From an uncultured Prevotellaceae bacterium (GTDB lineage Bacteria > Bacteroidota > Bacteroidia > Bacteroidales > Bacteroidaceae): a DNA stretch of 64,000 nt. The notes under the pieces are model-generated. The model was given only the letters and a program-made list of their open reading frames with translations, did not search any database and was not told the origin of the DNA. The position numbers and the translations under genes were made by a program. Shown in pieces: positions 35,793 to 46,271 of this stretch; position 1 is the first letter of the stretch, and each line of letters opens with the position of its first letter. The stretch spans positions 1-64,000 of the forward strand of contig CAMVLT010000003.1 of NCBI GenBank assembly GCA_947168395.1, given 5' to 3'.

Positions 35793-37352
35793 ATGAACAG
35801 CTTGCTAAACAAGATGAAGAAGGGACTCTTACGGCCCATTTCGCTTTTTGCCTTTTCATGTATCGTCAGCATCGGTACTTTGTTGTTATACAACATACCT
35901 TTCTTTAATTATGTTGCTGACAATACCCGTGAAAGTGAAGATGGAAGGATATTCCTCATAGCATCGCTGGCAGTTATCATGCTGGCGGTCAATTTCCTGA
36001 TGACCTATCTCGTGATGTTTATGACGAGGATGGTTGGTCGTGTCCTGCTTGCCATCCTTTCGCTTATCAATGCTACAGCTGTTTATTTCATCATCACTTA
36101 CAGCGTGATGATAGATGCCACAACCATCGAGAACGTGTTCAATACTCGATACTCCGAGGCTTCTGGATTCTTCAGCTGGTCACTCTGGCTATTTCTGGTT
36201 GCCTGTGGCGTTCTCCCGGCCTTGTATTGCCTGCTGCAGCCGGTAGTCTTCGGTAAAGCGAAGAAGCTGGGTATCTACTGCGGAAGTTCGCTGGCTATTG
36301 TCGTTGTCATAGCATTGGCTAATTACAACCAGACGCTATGGGTCAGTCAGCACGATACCGAGCTGGGAGGACTGTTGCAGCCGTGGTCGTATCTGGTGAA
36401 TACGGGTCGCATCATTAGTTTTAGCCACGACGAACAAGCCGAGGAGATAAAACTCCCCGACGGACAGATAGCTGATAATGAGAAGGCGGTTGTGGTGCTC
36501 GTCATTGGCGAGTCGGCTCGGAAAGCCAACTTCCAGCTTTATGGTTACAAGCGCAATACCAATCCGCTGTTGTCTAAGCAAGAGGGATTGAAGGTGTATC
36601 AGGCCACTTCGTGTGCTACTTACACCACAGCTGGCACTAAAGCCATTCTTGAACCAATAGACAGCAACGACCTGTACGAGTTGCTGCCTAACTATGCTTT
36701 CAGAATGGGCGTTGACGTTTCATGGCGTACCTCCAACTGGGGAGAGCCGCCTATACATATTGACGAATACCTCACCGATGACGAACTTGGCATTCTATAT
36801 CCCGACGAGAACGAAGCATACGACGCCATTCTTTTTAAAGGACTTCGTGAACGTATCGAATCGAGCCAGAAGAACAAAGTGCTGATTGTGCTGCATACCA
36901 GCACCAGTCACGGTCCCAAATATGCCGACAAATATCCCAAGGAGTTTGAGGTGTATAAGCCCGTAGCCAGGAATGTGGAAGAAGGCGAGAAGAATATCGG
37001 CATGCTGGTCAATGCATACGACAACACCATTCGCTACACCGACTTCCTATTAGACAGCCTTATCAACACCCTGCGCGCTATGACGGATTGGAACAGCGCC
37101 ATGATTTTTGTTTCCGACCACGGCGAATCGCTTGGCGAGAACAAGATGTTCATGCACGGCCTGCCCATGCGATTAGCGCCGAAGTTTCAGTATGAGATAC
37201 CATTCCTGGTATGGACTTCGAAGAACTTCAGGGACTATAAGCGCGATTTGCCAGCAGTGCTCGAACAGCACTATGTGTTCCATTCCGTACTCAACCTGCT
37301 ATCCATTCATTCGCCTGCCTATAACAAAGACTATGATATATTCAATAGGTAA
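35793..37352 (+). CDS. Phosphoethanolamine transferase (EptA-like)
   Basis: The 519-residue protein has five N-terminal membrane helices (about 12-205) and a periplasmic alkaline-phosphatase/sulfatase fold domain. Motifs are VVLVIGESARKANFQLYGY, the Thr-nucleophile region SCATYTTAGTK (family form CGTxTA), LIVLHTSTSHGP and FVSDHGESLGENKMFMHGLP with metal-binding Asp/His. EptA enzymes add phosphoethanolamine to lipid A and related glycolipids. The gene has its own promoter and overlaps the next gene by 20 bases. An in-frame upstream extension passes through the promoter and is discarded. Confidence 0.88.
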   Translation: MNSLLNKMKKGLLRPISLFAFSCIVSIGTLLLYNIPFFNYVADNTRESEDGRIFLIASLAVIMLAVNFLMTYLVMFMTRMVGRVLLAILSLINATAVYFIITYSVMIDATTIENVFNTRYSEASGFFSWSLWLFLVACGVLPALYCLLQPVVFGKAKKLGIYCGSSLAIVVVIALANYNQTLWVSQHDTELGGLLQPWSYLVNTGRIISFSHDEQAEEIKLPDGQIADNEKAVVVLVIGESARKANFQLYGYKRNTNPLLSKQEGLKVYQATSCATYTTAGTKAILEPIDSNDLYELLPNYAFRMGVDVSWRTSNWGEPPIHIDEYLTDDELGILYPDENEAYDAILFKGLRERIESSQKNKVLIVLHTSTSHGPKYADKYPKEFEVYKPVARNVEEGEKNIGMLVNAYDNTIRYTDFLLDSLINTLRAMTDWNSAMIFVSDHGESLGENKMFMHGLPMRLAPKFQYEIPFLVWTSKNFRDYKRDLPAVLEQHYVFHSVLNLLSIHSPAYNKDYDIFNR

Positions 37353-39063
37353 CAGACTGAAATTCCTGTTGTCAGTCGTGCTCATGGCCTGCTGTGCCCT
37401 CTCGGCATGGGGCCAGGAGGAGATTATCGAGCACGAAGGTAACAAATACATCATCCATGTGGAGCGTCTGAGCCCTGACAAGGACATGACGCTGCTCGAC
37501 GTGCTGCATATCTGTCCGGAGCTGATGTCGAGCGATGGAAAGACGCTCACGGCCGACTATCTGTTGAGTGTCGACGACATCTTACTGAGCGTCGACTACG
37601 AACCCCTGCTCGAGGGCATCAAGGCCAGCGAACTGAGTGAGGTGATTGTGTGTACATACGGAGCCGTGAACAATGCCACAGACGGTATCACAGGCTCCAT
37701 CGACCTGCAATTCAGGGAGGGCAAGGGGCTGAAAGGCAAGCTGGAACTGAGCGGAAGTACTTACGGCAACGGCCAGCTGTTTGCCGACATCGCCAACAGT
37801 GGTGAGAACGTGACCGTGCGCGCCTTTGCCCAGACCAAACTACAGTATAGCCATGTGGACGATATGCCAAAAAGCAGTATCACATCACGCAACGGCGTGG
37901 AAAATCTTATGGTATTCGTTGACTGGCAGGCTACCGATGCCGACCTGCTGAAGCTCAAGCTTTCTCAGGGCTATGGCGACGAGAAGGACCATATACGCTA
38001 CCCCGCCTCCAACTACGATGAAGACATTTTCACTAAGCAACGGTGGGGTGAAATGGTTGCTACCTACGAGCGTACACTCAACGAGCATGAAGCCGGACTC
38101 TACTTCGAGACGGGCATGAGCTATTCCAGCAGCAACTTATACGAGATGGGCATTCGCACGGCCATTCCCTGGTGGATTGCAGAGTGCAGCATCCCTTTTC
38201 TGAAACAGTCGCTCTGGATGACTGCTGGCTATGAGGGCGGCTATACTAACCTCTGGTATCGGGGCCTCGAACGCGAGCAGAACCTCTACAACGACCTGTA
38301 TGTGATACTCGACTACAAAAAGGGACCGTGGATCGTCAGCATAGGCGACCGCTTCAGGCTCAACTCCTTCTGGGACAAGCACTACGACCAGGATGACGCC
38401 AGTCTCTGGTCGTACAACCGCTGCGACCACGCCCTGCATGCCAGCGTGGGCTACCGCACGGGCCGCCATTTTGTACAAGGCACCTTCAGTCGCACGTTTT
38501 TCAATCCGCTCGCCAGCGACTTCCACTCCTATCTCGACGAAGGGCCTGCCTTACACAGCACCGATTACAAGACCAACCTTGCTTGGCGGTGGGAGGGACG
38601 CTACACCTACCAGACCGAGCGGCTCGTAGCGTCGGCCAGTGTGAAGCACACGAGGCTAACCGACCAACTGACGCCCGATGAGTCGCTGACGGGCTTGGAA
38701 ACCTCTGTCACCTGGCACAAGGGAGCCCTTCGACTTACGACTGGGGCAAACGTTTACCACCGGCACATCAGTTATGACGATGTTATCGACAACACCTTCT
38801 ACACCCTGAGGCTCTCCCCCACCCTCATGCTGGGCAACGGCTTCAGACTGTCATCTACGCTGCTCTACCACAGCAAGCAAGAGGTCTTCGACCAGCCTGC
38901 ACATCTCTACGCATCCGTGAAAATGAACAAGGACTTAGGGAAGCGCTGCAACGTGTTTGCCGACTTCCACGACATAGCCGGACAGCCTGACAGAGAACCG
39001 TATTTACTCCGGCAGTCGTTCCATAATCGTGCTCTGACAATAGGATTTCAGTTAAGACTTTGA
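37333..39063 (+). CDS. Outer-membrane beta-barrel protein, TonB-receptor-like, uncharacterised
   Basis: The 576-residue protein begins with a signal peptide (MIYSIGNRLKFLL, then SVVLMACCALSAWGQ). Residues about 30-130 hold a short plug-like domain (RLSPDKDMTLLDVLHICPEL, ELSEVIVCTYGAVNNATDGITGSIDL). The rest is a run of amphipathic strands rich in aromatic residues and ends in Phe-Gln-Leu-Arg-Leu (TIGFQLRL), as expected for a barrel. It lacks a carboxypeptidase-like N-domain and a visible TonB box. The 20-base overlap with the phosphoethanolamine transferase suggests a linked envelope role; its ligand is unknown. Confidence 0.72.
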   Translation: MIYSIGNRLKFLLSVVLMACCALSAWGQEEIIEHEGNKYIIHVERLSPDKDMTLLDVLHICPELMSSDGKTLTADYLLSVDDILLSVDYEPLLEGIKASELSEVIVCTYGAVNNATDGITGSIDLQFREGKGLKGKLELSGSTYGNGQLFADIANSGENVTVRAFAQTKLQYSHVDDMPKSSITSRNGVENLMVFVDWQATDADLLKLKLSQGYGDEKDHIRYPASNYDEDIFTKQRWGEMVATYERTLNEHEAGLYFETGMSYSSSNLYEMGIRTAIPWWIAECSIPFLKQSLWMTAGYEGGYTNLWYRGLEREQNLYNDLYVILDYKKGPWIVSIGDRFRLNSFWDKHYDQDDASLWSYNRCDHALHASVGYRTGRHFVQGTFSRTFFNPLASDFHSYLDEGPALHSTDYKTNLAWRWEGRYTYQTERLVASASVKHTRLTDQLTPDESLTGLETSVTWHKGALRLTTGANVYHRHISYDDVIDNTFYTLRLSPTLMLGNGFRLSSTLLYHSKQEVFDQPAHLYASVKMNKDLGKRCNVFADFHDIAGQPDREPYLLRQSFHNRALTIGFQLRL

Positions 39064-39088
39064 ACAATAAGCATAAAATACAGACAAT

Positions 39089-40513
39089 ATGACACATCCC
39101 ACAACAGAACGGGTTTTCAGCATCTTCCGTGAGCTGAACCAAATACCACGTCCCTCGCATCATGAGGAACGGGTGGCCAACTATCTTTGCCAGTTTGCCG
39201 AGCGACTGCATTTAGAGTATGAGCGCGACAAGGAGAATTGCGTGGTGATACGCAAGGCTGCCAGCCCCGGACATGAAGGGGCAGAACCCGTCGTACTGCT
39301 GAACCACATGGACATGGTGTGCGTCGGAATGAACGACCCGCTGAACGACCCCATTGATGCCTACGAGGAGAACGGGTGGATGAAAGCCCGAGACACATCG
39401 CTGGGAGCCGACAATGGCATTGGACTGTCGATGGCTCTTGCTGTGCTCGAGGACGACAGTATTGTGCATCCGGCACTTGAGGTCATCACGACGACGAACG
39501 AGGAGGACGGCATGTCGGGGGCATCGCAGTTGAGCAAAGACTTCCTGAAAGGACGCAAGGTCATCAACCTCGACTCTGAGGACTACGACACCATCACCAC
39601 GGGTGCCGCAGGAGCCTGCCTGCAATTCCACCGTATTCCCATCAATAGAGAAACGAGTGGAGAGGGACGCTGGTTGCGCATCCGCATTGAGGGAGGACTG
39701 GGCGGCCACTCTGGCGTTGACATCAACAAGGGGCGTTGCAGCGCCGCGATTCCTATGAGGTGCATTGTGAAAGCCATCTGCCACCGATGCGACATATCTG
39801 GCATAGAGATTGGTGAAGCCAATGCTTCGATTGCCTCAAAAGGTGAAGTGGTGATTTGCGTCACGTTTGACGAAGTGTTTGAGTTCGTCAAACAGCAAGT
39901 AGACGTTATTAACCAATGGATACGCGAAGAATATTCTCAAGACCCAAGCATCACCTGTAGTGTTGAGGAGTGTGAGGTGCAGGAAACGGTCATCCCCACA
40001 AAGGCAATAGAGGCACTGGTTAACTGTTTGGAACAGGTGCCTCAAGGGGTGGTGAAGATGAGCGAGGCAATGCCCGGAACGGTGGAGACATCGAACAATA
40101 TTGGACGTATCGTGACGGAAGAAAACCATATCTTCGTTTCGACCCATACACGAAGCTTCATCGACAACGACATGGCGGTGCTGAGCGAAACGATTGCCAA
40201 GACATTTACAGCTGTCGGTGGTGCCACTTCGGAGGTCGTGATGTCGGCCCCTGCATGGCAAGAAGTCCAGCAGTCGCCCTTCCTGCAAGTGGTCAGCAAC
40301 ACGTTCCAAGACGTGCTGGGCTGGCAGCCCCGCATGGTGGCCATGCACTTTGTACTCGAGGCAGGCTTCTTCGTGCAGCACTATCCCGGCATTCAGATTG
40401 CAAGTATCGGGCCTCGCATCGTGGAGCCTCATTCTACCAGCGAGCGGGTGGAACTGAGAACCATCTACGACATCTGGGAGGTGTTGCTTGAATTACTGAG
40501 GCGGTTGTCATAA
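39089..40513 (+). CDS. pepD: Xaa-His dipeptidase PepD (M20C)
   Basis: The 474-residue metallopeptidase of the aminoacyl-histidine dipeptidase type has FSIFRELNQIPRPSHHE at the start, LNHMDMVC with the first zinc histidine and the following Asp, SLGADNGIGL with the bridging Asp, and TTNEEDGMSGA with the catalytic Glu pair. It cleaves dipeptides such as carnosine-type Xaa-His or Cys-Gly. It has no signal peptide. It lies 25 bases after the barrel protein gene and is closed by a terminator. Confidence 0.92.
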   Translation: MTHPTTERVFSIFRELNQIPRPSHHEERVANYLCQFAERLHLEYERDKENCVVIRKAASPGHEGAEPVVLLNHMDMVCVGMNDPLNDPIDAYEENGWMKARDTSLGADNGIGLSMALAVLEDDSIVHPALEVITTTNEEDGMSGASQLSKDFLKGRKVINLDSEDYDTITTGAAGACLQFHRIPINRETSGEGRWLRIRIEGGLGGHSGVDINKGRCSAAIPMRCIVKAICHRCDISGIEIGEANASIASKGEVVICVTFDEVFEFVKQQVDVINQWIREEYSQDPSITCSVEECEVQETVIPTKAIEALVNCLEQVPQGVVKMSEAMPGTVETSNNIGRIVTEENHIFVSTHTRSFIDNDMAVLSETIAKTFTAVGGATSEVVMSAPAWQEVQQSPFLQVVSNTFQDVLGWQPRMVAMHFVLEAGFFVQHYPGIQIASIGPRIVEPHSTSERVELRTIYDIWEVLLELLRRLS

Positions 40514-40518
40514 ATATA

Positions 40519-40560
40519 GTTGAGGGTTGAAAGTAGAATACTACCTTCAACCCTCATCTT
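40519..40560. terminator. Bidirectional terminator between pepD and glgP
   Basis: TGAGGGTTGAA and TTCAACCCTCA, extended by GTAG/CTAC, form a long stem with T-rich sequence to the right. It can stop both convergent genes. Confidence 0.85.
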
Positions 40561-40588
40561 TTTAATTATAAGCTATTAACTTTCAGCC

Positions 40589-43162
40589 CTACTGAAACAT
40601 CGGCAGTTCCAGCCACTTGATGTAGCAGAAGTCCTGACGGTGGGGCAGATGCTTGTTCTTGGGATACATGCGGACGGCACTCTTGTACTGACCAGCCTGC
40701 TGGGGAGCCAGAACAGCCTCGAAGGTGTAGTTGTTGCCTTCATGACCCGTCATCTTCAGCGGCTCGACGTTGAACACGTGCTCCTCGCCGTTCTTGTCGA
40801 TATAGACGTTGACCTTCTCCAATCCGATGGCATCATCAAGGCCCTGCTCGTTGATGACATAACGCAGATTGTACTTCTTGCCTGCCTCGAAACCAATAGC
40901 AGGAACGTCCCATTCGGCAGATACAACGCTGATAGCATCCCAACGCTCAGCCACGATTTCCTTCCACTGGGCAATCTGCTTAGCCAACTGATAGTCATTG
41001 GCAGCAATTTCCTTGTAGCGCTTGGCTTCCTTCTCGTAGAACTTGGAGTAGTAGTCATCGAGCTGACGCTTCATGGTGTAGTGTGGAGCTATCTGTGCGA
41101 TGGAGTTCTTGACCACCTTGATCCAGCCTTCGGAGATACCCTTCTCGTTCTTGTCGTAATAGAGAGGCACAATCTCGTTCTCGAGCAGACCATAGATGGT
41201 TGCTGCATCGAGCTGGTCCTGATAGCCCTGATTGGCGTAGGTACGCTTCTCGGTGAGTGCCCATCCGGCACCCTCACGATAGCCTTCCAGCCACCAACCA
41301 TCCTTGACGGAGAGGTTGACCACACCATTCATCTCAGCCTTCTCGCCGGATGTACCGGAAGCCTCCAAAGGTCGCGTCGGAGTGTTCATCCAGATGTCGA
41401 CACCCGAGACGAGGCGGCGTGCCAGCAAGAAGTCATAGTCCTCGAGGAAGATAATCTTGCCGAGGAATTCAGGACGCTGCGAAATCTCATAGATGCGCTT
41501 GATGAGTCCCTGACCAGCACCATCGGCGGGATGGGCCTTACCAGCAAAAAGGAAGATAACAGGATGCTCGGGATTGTTCACAATCTTAGCCAGACGATCA
41601 AGGTCGGTGAACAGCAGGTGAGCACGCTTGTAGGTAGCGAAACGACGGCAGAAGCCGATGACCAATGCATTGGGGTTCATCTTCTCCAGCAGAGAGACCA
41701 CACGCGAGGGGTCACCCTGATTCTTCAGCCAAGTCTCGCGGAACTGCTCCTTGATGTAGGTGAAGAGCTTGTTCTTCAGTGCCATGCGGGTAGCCCAGAT
41801 TTCCTCATCGGGGCAATTGTAGATACCGTGCCAGATTTCCTCGTTCGACTGGTCGCTCATGTGCTTCTTGTCGAAGTACTTGGCATAGACCTCACGCCAC
41901 TCAGCAGCTGCCCATGTAGGGAAGTGTACGCCATTGGTGACGTAGCCAACGTGGTTCTCCTCGGGATAGTAGCCTGCCCAGATGTTGGCAAACATCTTCT
42001 GGCTGACCCAGCCGTGAAGTTTCGATACACCGTTGACCTCCTGGCAGGTGTTGCAGGCAAAGGTCGACATGCAGAACTTCTCGCCCTTATCGTCGGGATT
42101 GGTACGACCCATACCGATGAACTCGTCCCAGCTGATACCCAACTTCTGAGGATAGCCGCCCATATACTTGCCGAAGAGACCTTCATCGAAGTAGTCGTGG
42201 CCAGCAGGAACAGGGGTGTGGACAGTGTAAAGACCAGAAGCACGCACCAGCTCCAATGCCTGGTTGAAATTCAGGCCCTCATCAATATAGTCACACAGAC
42301 GCTGCAGGTTGCAGAGTGCGGCGTGGCCCTCGTTACAATGGTAGATGTCCTTCTTGATGCCGAGCTTCTTCAGGAGCAGCATACCGCCGATACCGAGCAG
42401 GATTTCCTGCTTCAAGCGGTTTTCCCAGTCACCGCCGTAGAGGCTGTGAGTGATGGGCTTGTCGAAGTCGGAGTTCATCTCGTTGTCGGTGTCAAGCAGA
42501 TAGAGCTTCACACGGCCGACATTGACACGCCAAACATAAGCGTGAACCATATAATTAGTATAAGGAACATCAACCACCAGAGGATTGCCTTCCTGGTCGA
42601 CTTCACGAACAATGGGAAGGCTGTTGAAGTTCTGAGACTCATAGTTGGCAATCTGCTGACCGTCCATCGAGAGGCTCTGTGTAAAGTAGCCGAAACGATA
42701 GAGGAAGCCGACGGCACACATATCGACGTTAGAATCGGAAGCCTCCTTCACGTAGTCACCAGCCAACATGCCAAGACCGCCACTGTAGATCTTCAGGGCA
42801 GAGTGCATACCGTACTCCATGCAGAAGTAGGCCACTGAGGGACGCTTGCTGTCAGGCTTCACGTCCATGTACTTCTGGAATGCACCGTACACGTCCTTGA
42901 TGCGCTTCATCAGCGACTTGTCCTTGATGATCTCTTCCTTGCGGGCGAAGCTCAGTCGTTCGAGCAACATCACGGGGTTGTGCTTCACGTCGTGATAGAT
43001 TTCGGAATCAAGGTCACGGAACAAGTCACGTGCCTGGAAGTTCCATACCCACCACAGGTTGTGTGCAATCTCGTCCAAGCACTTCAGCTCTTCAGGAAGG
43101 CTTGACTTTACAGACAGCTCCCGCCACTGGGGAGCGTTGGTGTAATCAGCTTTAATTTTCAT
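40589..43162 (-). CDS. glgP: Glycogen/alpha-glucan phosphorylase (GT35)
   Basis: The 857-residue enzyme releases glucose 1-phosphate from alpha-1,4-glucans. It belongs to the shorter alpha-glucan phosphorylase type: [14 protein letters not shown] at the N-terminus, [12 protein letters not shown] and [16 protein letters not shown] in the middle and [17 protein letters not shown], whose Lys should bind pyridoxal phosphate. The C-terminal 100 residues form a beta-rich extension ([16 protein letters not shown]). It lies 25 bases after the glycogen synthase gene on the same strand, so synthesis and breakdown of glycogen are encoded together. Confidence 0.93.
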   Translation of the reverse strand: MKIKADYTNAPQWRELSVKSSLPEELKCLDEIAHNLWWVWNFQARDLFRDLDSEIYHDVKHNPVMLLERLSFARKEEIIKDKSLMKRIKDVYGAFQKYMDVKPDSKRPSVAYFCMEYGMHSALKIYSGGLGMLAGDYVKEASDSNVDMCAVGFLYRFGYFTQSLSMDGQQIANYESQNFNSLPIVREVDQEGNPLVVDVPYTNYMVHAYVWRVNVGRVKLYLLDTDNEMNSDFDKPITHSLYGGDWENRLKQEILLGIGGMLLLKKLGIKKDIYHCNEGHAALCNLQRLCDYIDEGLNFNQALELVRASGLYTVHTPVPAGHDYFDEGLFGKYMGGYPQKLGISWDEFIGMGRTNPDDKGEKFCMSTFACNTCQEVNGVSKLHGWVSQKMFANIWAGYYPEENHVGYVTNGVHFPTWAAAEWREVYAKYFDKKHMSDQSNEEIWHGIYNCPDEEIWATRMALKNKLFTYIKEQFRETWLKNQGDPSRVVSLLEKMNPNALVIGFCRRFATYKRAHLLFTDLDRLAKIVNNPEHPVIFLFAGKAHPADGAGQGLIKRIYEISQRPEFLGKIIFLEDYDFLLARRLVSGVDIWMNTPTRPLEASGTSGEKAEMNGVVNLSVKDGWWLEGYREGAGWALTEKRTYANQGYQDQLDAATIYGLLENEIVPLYYDKNEKGISEGWIKVVKNSIAQIAPHYTMKRQLDDYYSKFYEKEAKRYKEIAANDYQLAKQIAQWKEIVAERWDAISVVSAEWDVPAIGFEAGKKYNLRYVINEQGLDDAIGLEKVNVYIDKNGEEHVFNVEPLKMTGHEGNNYTFEAVLAPQQAGQYKSAVRMYPKNKHLPHRQDFCYIKWLELPMFQ

Positions 43163-43187
43163 CGTTGTAATTTACTATTATACTTAT

Positions 43188-44852
43188 TTATTTACTTTTT
43201 CTTTCTTCAGCCCGACGCAAGGCAATATCGTAAGCCTCGTCGTAGTACTTGATGAACTCGCTCCAAAGGGCTTTCTTCGAGAGCGCCTCGGCATGCTTGC
43301 GGCACTCGTCGATTTGTTTCTTGCCCATATTCGAGAAGTCGGCCACAGCATCCTTGATGGCATCAGCCACCTCAGAGTAATTGTAGTCAGTACGATGGAT
43401 GACCTTCACACCATCCTCCAGTTCACCATTATGCCCGAACACACCATTGGCCCATAAGCCAAAGCCGGCAAGGTCTGTAGTGATACAGGGAACCTTGAAG
43501 GCCACAGCCTCCAACGGCGTATAGCCCCACGGCTCATAATAGGAAGGATATATGCAGAGGTCGTTGCCGAGCACCACATCATAGTAGGTCATATTGACAA
43601 TTCCGTCGTTACCGTCCAAATAGCAGGGCAGGAAAATGACCTTTACTCGCTCGTCCTTACGGTTGTGCATGTCGTAGTATTTCATCATGCCGAGCACGTT
43701 GTCATGACTCATATTATGGAGCCAGTGGGTAATCTGGGGAACCTCCAGCGATTCAGTGTATGATGATTGAGGTGACTTCAGTCTATCCTGTAAGTCCTTA
43801 CGCGGCTCACCCACCCAACCGGGCACCTCGATGAATGCCAGCACCGGCTTATGCAACTCCTTGTCACGCAGCAAGCGGTTCATAGCCTCAACGAAAACAT
43901 CAATGCCTTTGTTGCGGAACTCGTAACGTCCAGATGTCGAAACAATCAGCGTATCGTCATCAAGTGATTCTCCAAGCAAAGCATTGGCCACGTCAAGCAG
44001 ACGACGACGAGCAGCCTTACGCTTCTTGGTGAACGTGGGGCCTTTGGGAACGAAACTGTTGTCAAAGCCATTGGGCAGCACCACATCAACGGGCTTGCCA
44101 AGCAGTTCTACACACTCACGGGCCGTAATATCGCTGACAGTCGTGAAGCAGTCAACATGGAAAGCGGTCTGCTTCTCAATGGAATGCTTCGACTGCATAT
44201 TCAGCTCACCAGCCATCTGATCACCGTTATAGGCAAACAGATAGTCGTAAAGCGGCTTTTGGTTGCCGGCTATCGAACGGCCGATACTCGTAGCGTGAGT
44301 GGTGAAGATGGTACCTATCTGCGGCATCTTGTTGTTGATGTAGAGGGCACCCAAACCACACATCCACTCGTTAGCATGGTAAATGACTTTCTGTTTCTCG
44401 TTTAAGAAGTGCTTGTAGAAGCTTTCCACGACCAGTGCGGCAGCATAGGAGAACATGGAGGCTTCGTCGTAGTCGCCATAGGCATGCAACGAGTCCACCT
44501 GATAGTTTTCCCACAACCAACCGTAAATTTCGTTCTTCTTCTCGAAATACGGATTGAAGTCAACTAAAATCGCAATTGGTTCGCCGGGCACCGTCCAGCG
44601 CCCTACCTTGACCAGAAGTCCACTCTCCTTAGCCTCCCATTTCCAATTGGCAAACAGGGATTTATCTTCCTTGAAATAGGGACTTTCCTTTTCTTTCCAT
44701 ACGTCAGGACCAATAAACAGAATTTGGTCCTTCATCCTGTCTTGCAATGTCTTCGCCCGAGAAGAAAGCACGGTATAGATACCGCCAACTTTGTTGCATA
44801 CTTCCCAACTCGATTCAAAGATATAGTCAGGCGTTAAATGATCTTTTCCCAT
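43188..44852 (-). CDS. Glycogen synthase, GT3 (eukaryotic-like) type
   Basis: The 554-residue protein begins YIFESSWEVCNKVGGIYTVL, the signature of GT3 glycogen synthases of fungi and animals rather than the GlgA GT5 type. Other marks are YHANEWMCGLGALY, TTHATSIGRSIAG, VLPNGFD, and YPSYYEPWGYTPLEA with the catalytic Glu. It uses a nucleotide sugar to extend alpha-1,4-glucan; UDP-glucose is usual for GT3. The gene is followed by glgP. TATCTTTG on the minus strand (plus 44875-44882) is the likely -7 element, without a well-spaced -33. Confidence 0.92.
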   Translation of the reverse strand: MGKDHLTPDYIFESSWEVCNKVGGIYTVLSSRAKTLQDRMKDQILFIGPDVWKEKESPYFKEDKSLFANWKWEAKESGLLVKVGRWTVPGEPIAILVDFNPYFEKKNEIYGWLWENYQVDSLHAYGDYDEASMFSYAAALVVESFYKHFLNEKQKVIYHANEWMCGLGALYINNKMPQIGTIFTTHATSIGRSIAGNQKPLYDYLFAYNGDQMAGELNMQSKHSIEKQTAFHVDCFTTVSDITARECVELLGKPVDVVLPNGFDNSFVPKGPTFTKKRKAARRRLLDVANALLGESLDDDTLIVSTSGRYEFRNKGIDVFVEAMNRLLRDKELHKPVLAFIEVPGWVGEPRKDLQDRLKSPQSSYTESLEVPQITHWLHNMSHDNVLGMMKYYDMHNRKDERVKVIFLPCYLDGNDGIVNMTYYDVVLGNDLCIYPSYYEPWGYTPLEAVAFKVPCITTDLAGFGLWANGVFGHNGELEDGVKVIHRTDYNYSEVADAIKDAVADFSNMGKKQIDECRKHAEALSKKALWSEFIKYYDEAYDIALRRAEERKSK

Positions 44853-44988
44853 TCGTTATAATTATAAACGGCTGCAAAGATACTTAAAATTTTCAAAAAC
44901 ACACCATATTTTAGCATATATTTTTGCCTCTTCCACCTTTTTATTGATTTATATTTGTTACCTTTGTCGGCAAAAAGAAGCGATATAA

Positions 44989-45411
44989 ATGAAAAAAACA
45001 TTACTAACATTGACCTTTGGATTGCTCTCCTCCTGCCTGCTGGCACAGAATGAGGGTAAGGTTTTCCGCGCATACCTGTTCAATAAGGAGTACGATGTAT
45101 ATCTGAGAATTGATTTTTACAATGAGTCGATATCCGTTCCTGGTAATGAATTGTATGGCAAACTGCCCGGCTATTTAGGAAAGAACAACAACTCTTTCTG
45201 CTGGCCCATCACAGCAGTAAAGCTAAAGGACGAGCACACTGCTGAGCTGAGCCTCATCAACGACTACGGCAGCGAGGACCTGACAGCCACCTTGACACAG
45301 CAGAACGATTCGACCTACATTCTGAAACAGGAGAAAGGCAGTACACTGAAGGTGCCTAAAAACGGAAAATGGCAGAAGTTACCTAAAACCCTGCCATTCA
45401 AGCGGAAATAA
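44989..45411 (+). CDS. Small secreted protein of unknown function
   Basis: The 140-residue product has a signal peptide (MKKTLLTLTFGLLSSCLLAQ) and a beta-rich mature part (VFRAYLFNKEYDVYLRIDFY, DDYGSEDLTATLTQQND-like segments, KVPKNGKWQKLPK). A Cys occurs before the cleavage site but the lipobox is poor (SSC LLA), so it is likely released into the periplasm. I do not recognise the family. TACCTTTG at 44959-44966 is the likely -7 element. It is divergent from the glycogen operon. Confidence 0.7.
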   Translation: MKKTLLTLTFGLLSSCLLAQNEGKVFRAYLFNKEYDVYLRIDFYNESISVPGNELYGKLPGYLGKNNNSFCWPITAVKLKDEHTAELSLINDYGSEDLTATLTQQNDSTYILKQEKGSTLKVPKNGKWQKLPKTLPFKRK

Positions 45412-45425
45412 CATCCCATATTTAT

Positions 45426-45887
45426 TCACTGTTTTTTCTGATTGTACATCCTGCCTACGTGATTCATCCCACGTAGCATCTGCCGATGGAAGCGGTCTTC
45501 AGCTCTCAGGACATCAAAGAGTTTTGAAGCAGAAAGCACACTAAGGAATTTGTTATGGTAAGTCTGTTGAATGCGCTTCAGCTCCAGGTCGTATTCATCG
45601 CGCTGACGAATGGCTTTCTCGCAACCTTTCTCATCAGCAGGTTTCCCCCACCCCAACTGTCTTTGGCGGTCGTAGACTGCACGCTGCTTGGCCTGCATCT
45701 CTTTGTAGATGGGAAAGAATTTGGCAGCTTCCTGAGGTGTCAGACAAGCCTCCCTGGTGATAAACTGCTCCAAGTCGGCTTGGAACTTCTCAGGCGAGAA
45801 CTTCTGCTGAGGCTGCGGCCTGAACCCTTGTGCCGAGATCACCAGCACCAAGGCAAGGGATAGCAACGTTACTGTTAATCTTTTCAT
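45426..45887 (-). CDS. Spy/CpxP-like periplasmic protein
   Basis: The 153-residue product has a signal peptide (MKRLTVTLLSLALVLVISAQG) and an almost fully helical, charged mature part with Pro/Gln at the front (FRPQPQQKFSPEKFQADLEQF) and the pattern LTPQEAAKFFPIYKEMQAKQRAV. This is the usual look of Bacteroidota relatives of Spy/CpxP chaperone-like proteins found next to ECF sigma loci. It is the last gene of the run T9SS-like domain, L,D-transpeptidase, sigma, anti-sigma-like. Confidence 0.75.
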   Translation of the reverse strand: MKRLTVTLLSLALVLVISAQGFRPQPQQKFSPEKFQADLEQFITREACLTPQEAAKFFPIYKEMQAKQRAVYDRQRQLGWGKPADEKGCEKAIRQRDEYDLELKRIQQTYHNKFLSVLSASKLFDVLRAEDRFHRQMLRGMNHVGRMYNQKKQ

Positions 45888-45899
45888 AAACCTTCTTGT

Positions 45900-46241
45900 T
45901 TAATATTCACTTGCCAAGTAGGCATAGATGTCATTGTTATCAACCATGACATAGTCGGCAACTTCCTCCATGTAAGATTCCGTATTGGGATCAGAAGCAT
46001 CGGCTATGTTCTGTTCGGCAACATCAGGGGCATAGAAGTATATTGTAGCAGTTAGCACTGCCACCAACAAGCAAGCTGCTGCATACATCCACGGTCTCAT
46101 TCTGACCATAATGCTCTGCTTGGGCTGCTCAGGCAGATTTTTCATCATTTCGGCAGCAAAGTTGTCGAAATAACCCTCGGGCACACGAAAAGGATTCTTG
46201 TCGCCCATGCGGCTTTTTATATACATTTCTTCGTTCATCAT
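45900..46241 (-). CDS. Small anti-sigma-factor-like membrane protein
   Basis: The 113-residue protein has a cytoplasmic front with the Bacteroidota motif NPFRVPEGYFDNF, one membrane helix (about 50-68), and an acidic periplasmic tail ending in VDNNDIYAYLASEY. The VPEGYFDNF motif occurs in small membrane proteins next to ECF sigma genes in this phylum. Its place 30 bases after the sigma gene supports an anti-sigma role. No zinc-binding HCC motif is present, so it is not a ZAS type. Confidence 0.75.
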   Translation of the reverse strand: MMNEEMYIKSRMGDKNPFRVPEGYFDNFAAEMMKNLPEQPKQSIMVRMRPWMYAAACLLVAVLTATIYFYAPDVAEQNIADASDPNTESYMEEVADYVMVDNNDIYAYLASEY

Positions 46242-46271
46242 ACTCTATTGACGTTAGTTTTGAGAAAAGGT

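Noticed and set aside
40640..42838. A 732-codon open frame on the plus strand
   Set aside because: It is antisense to glgP, has no family motifs, and glgP matches its family throughout.
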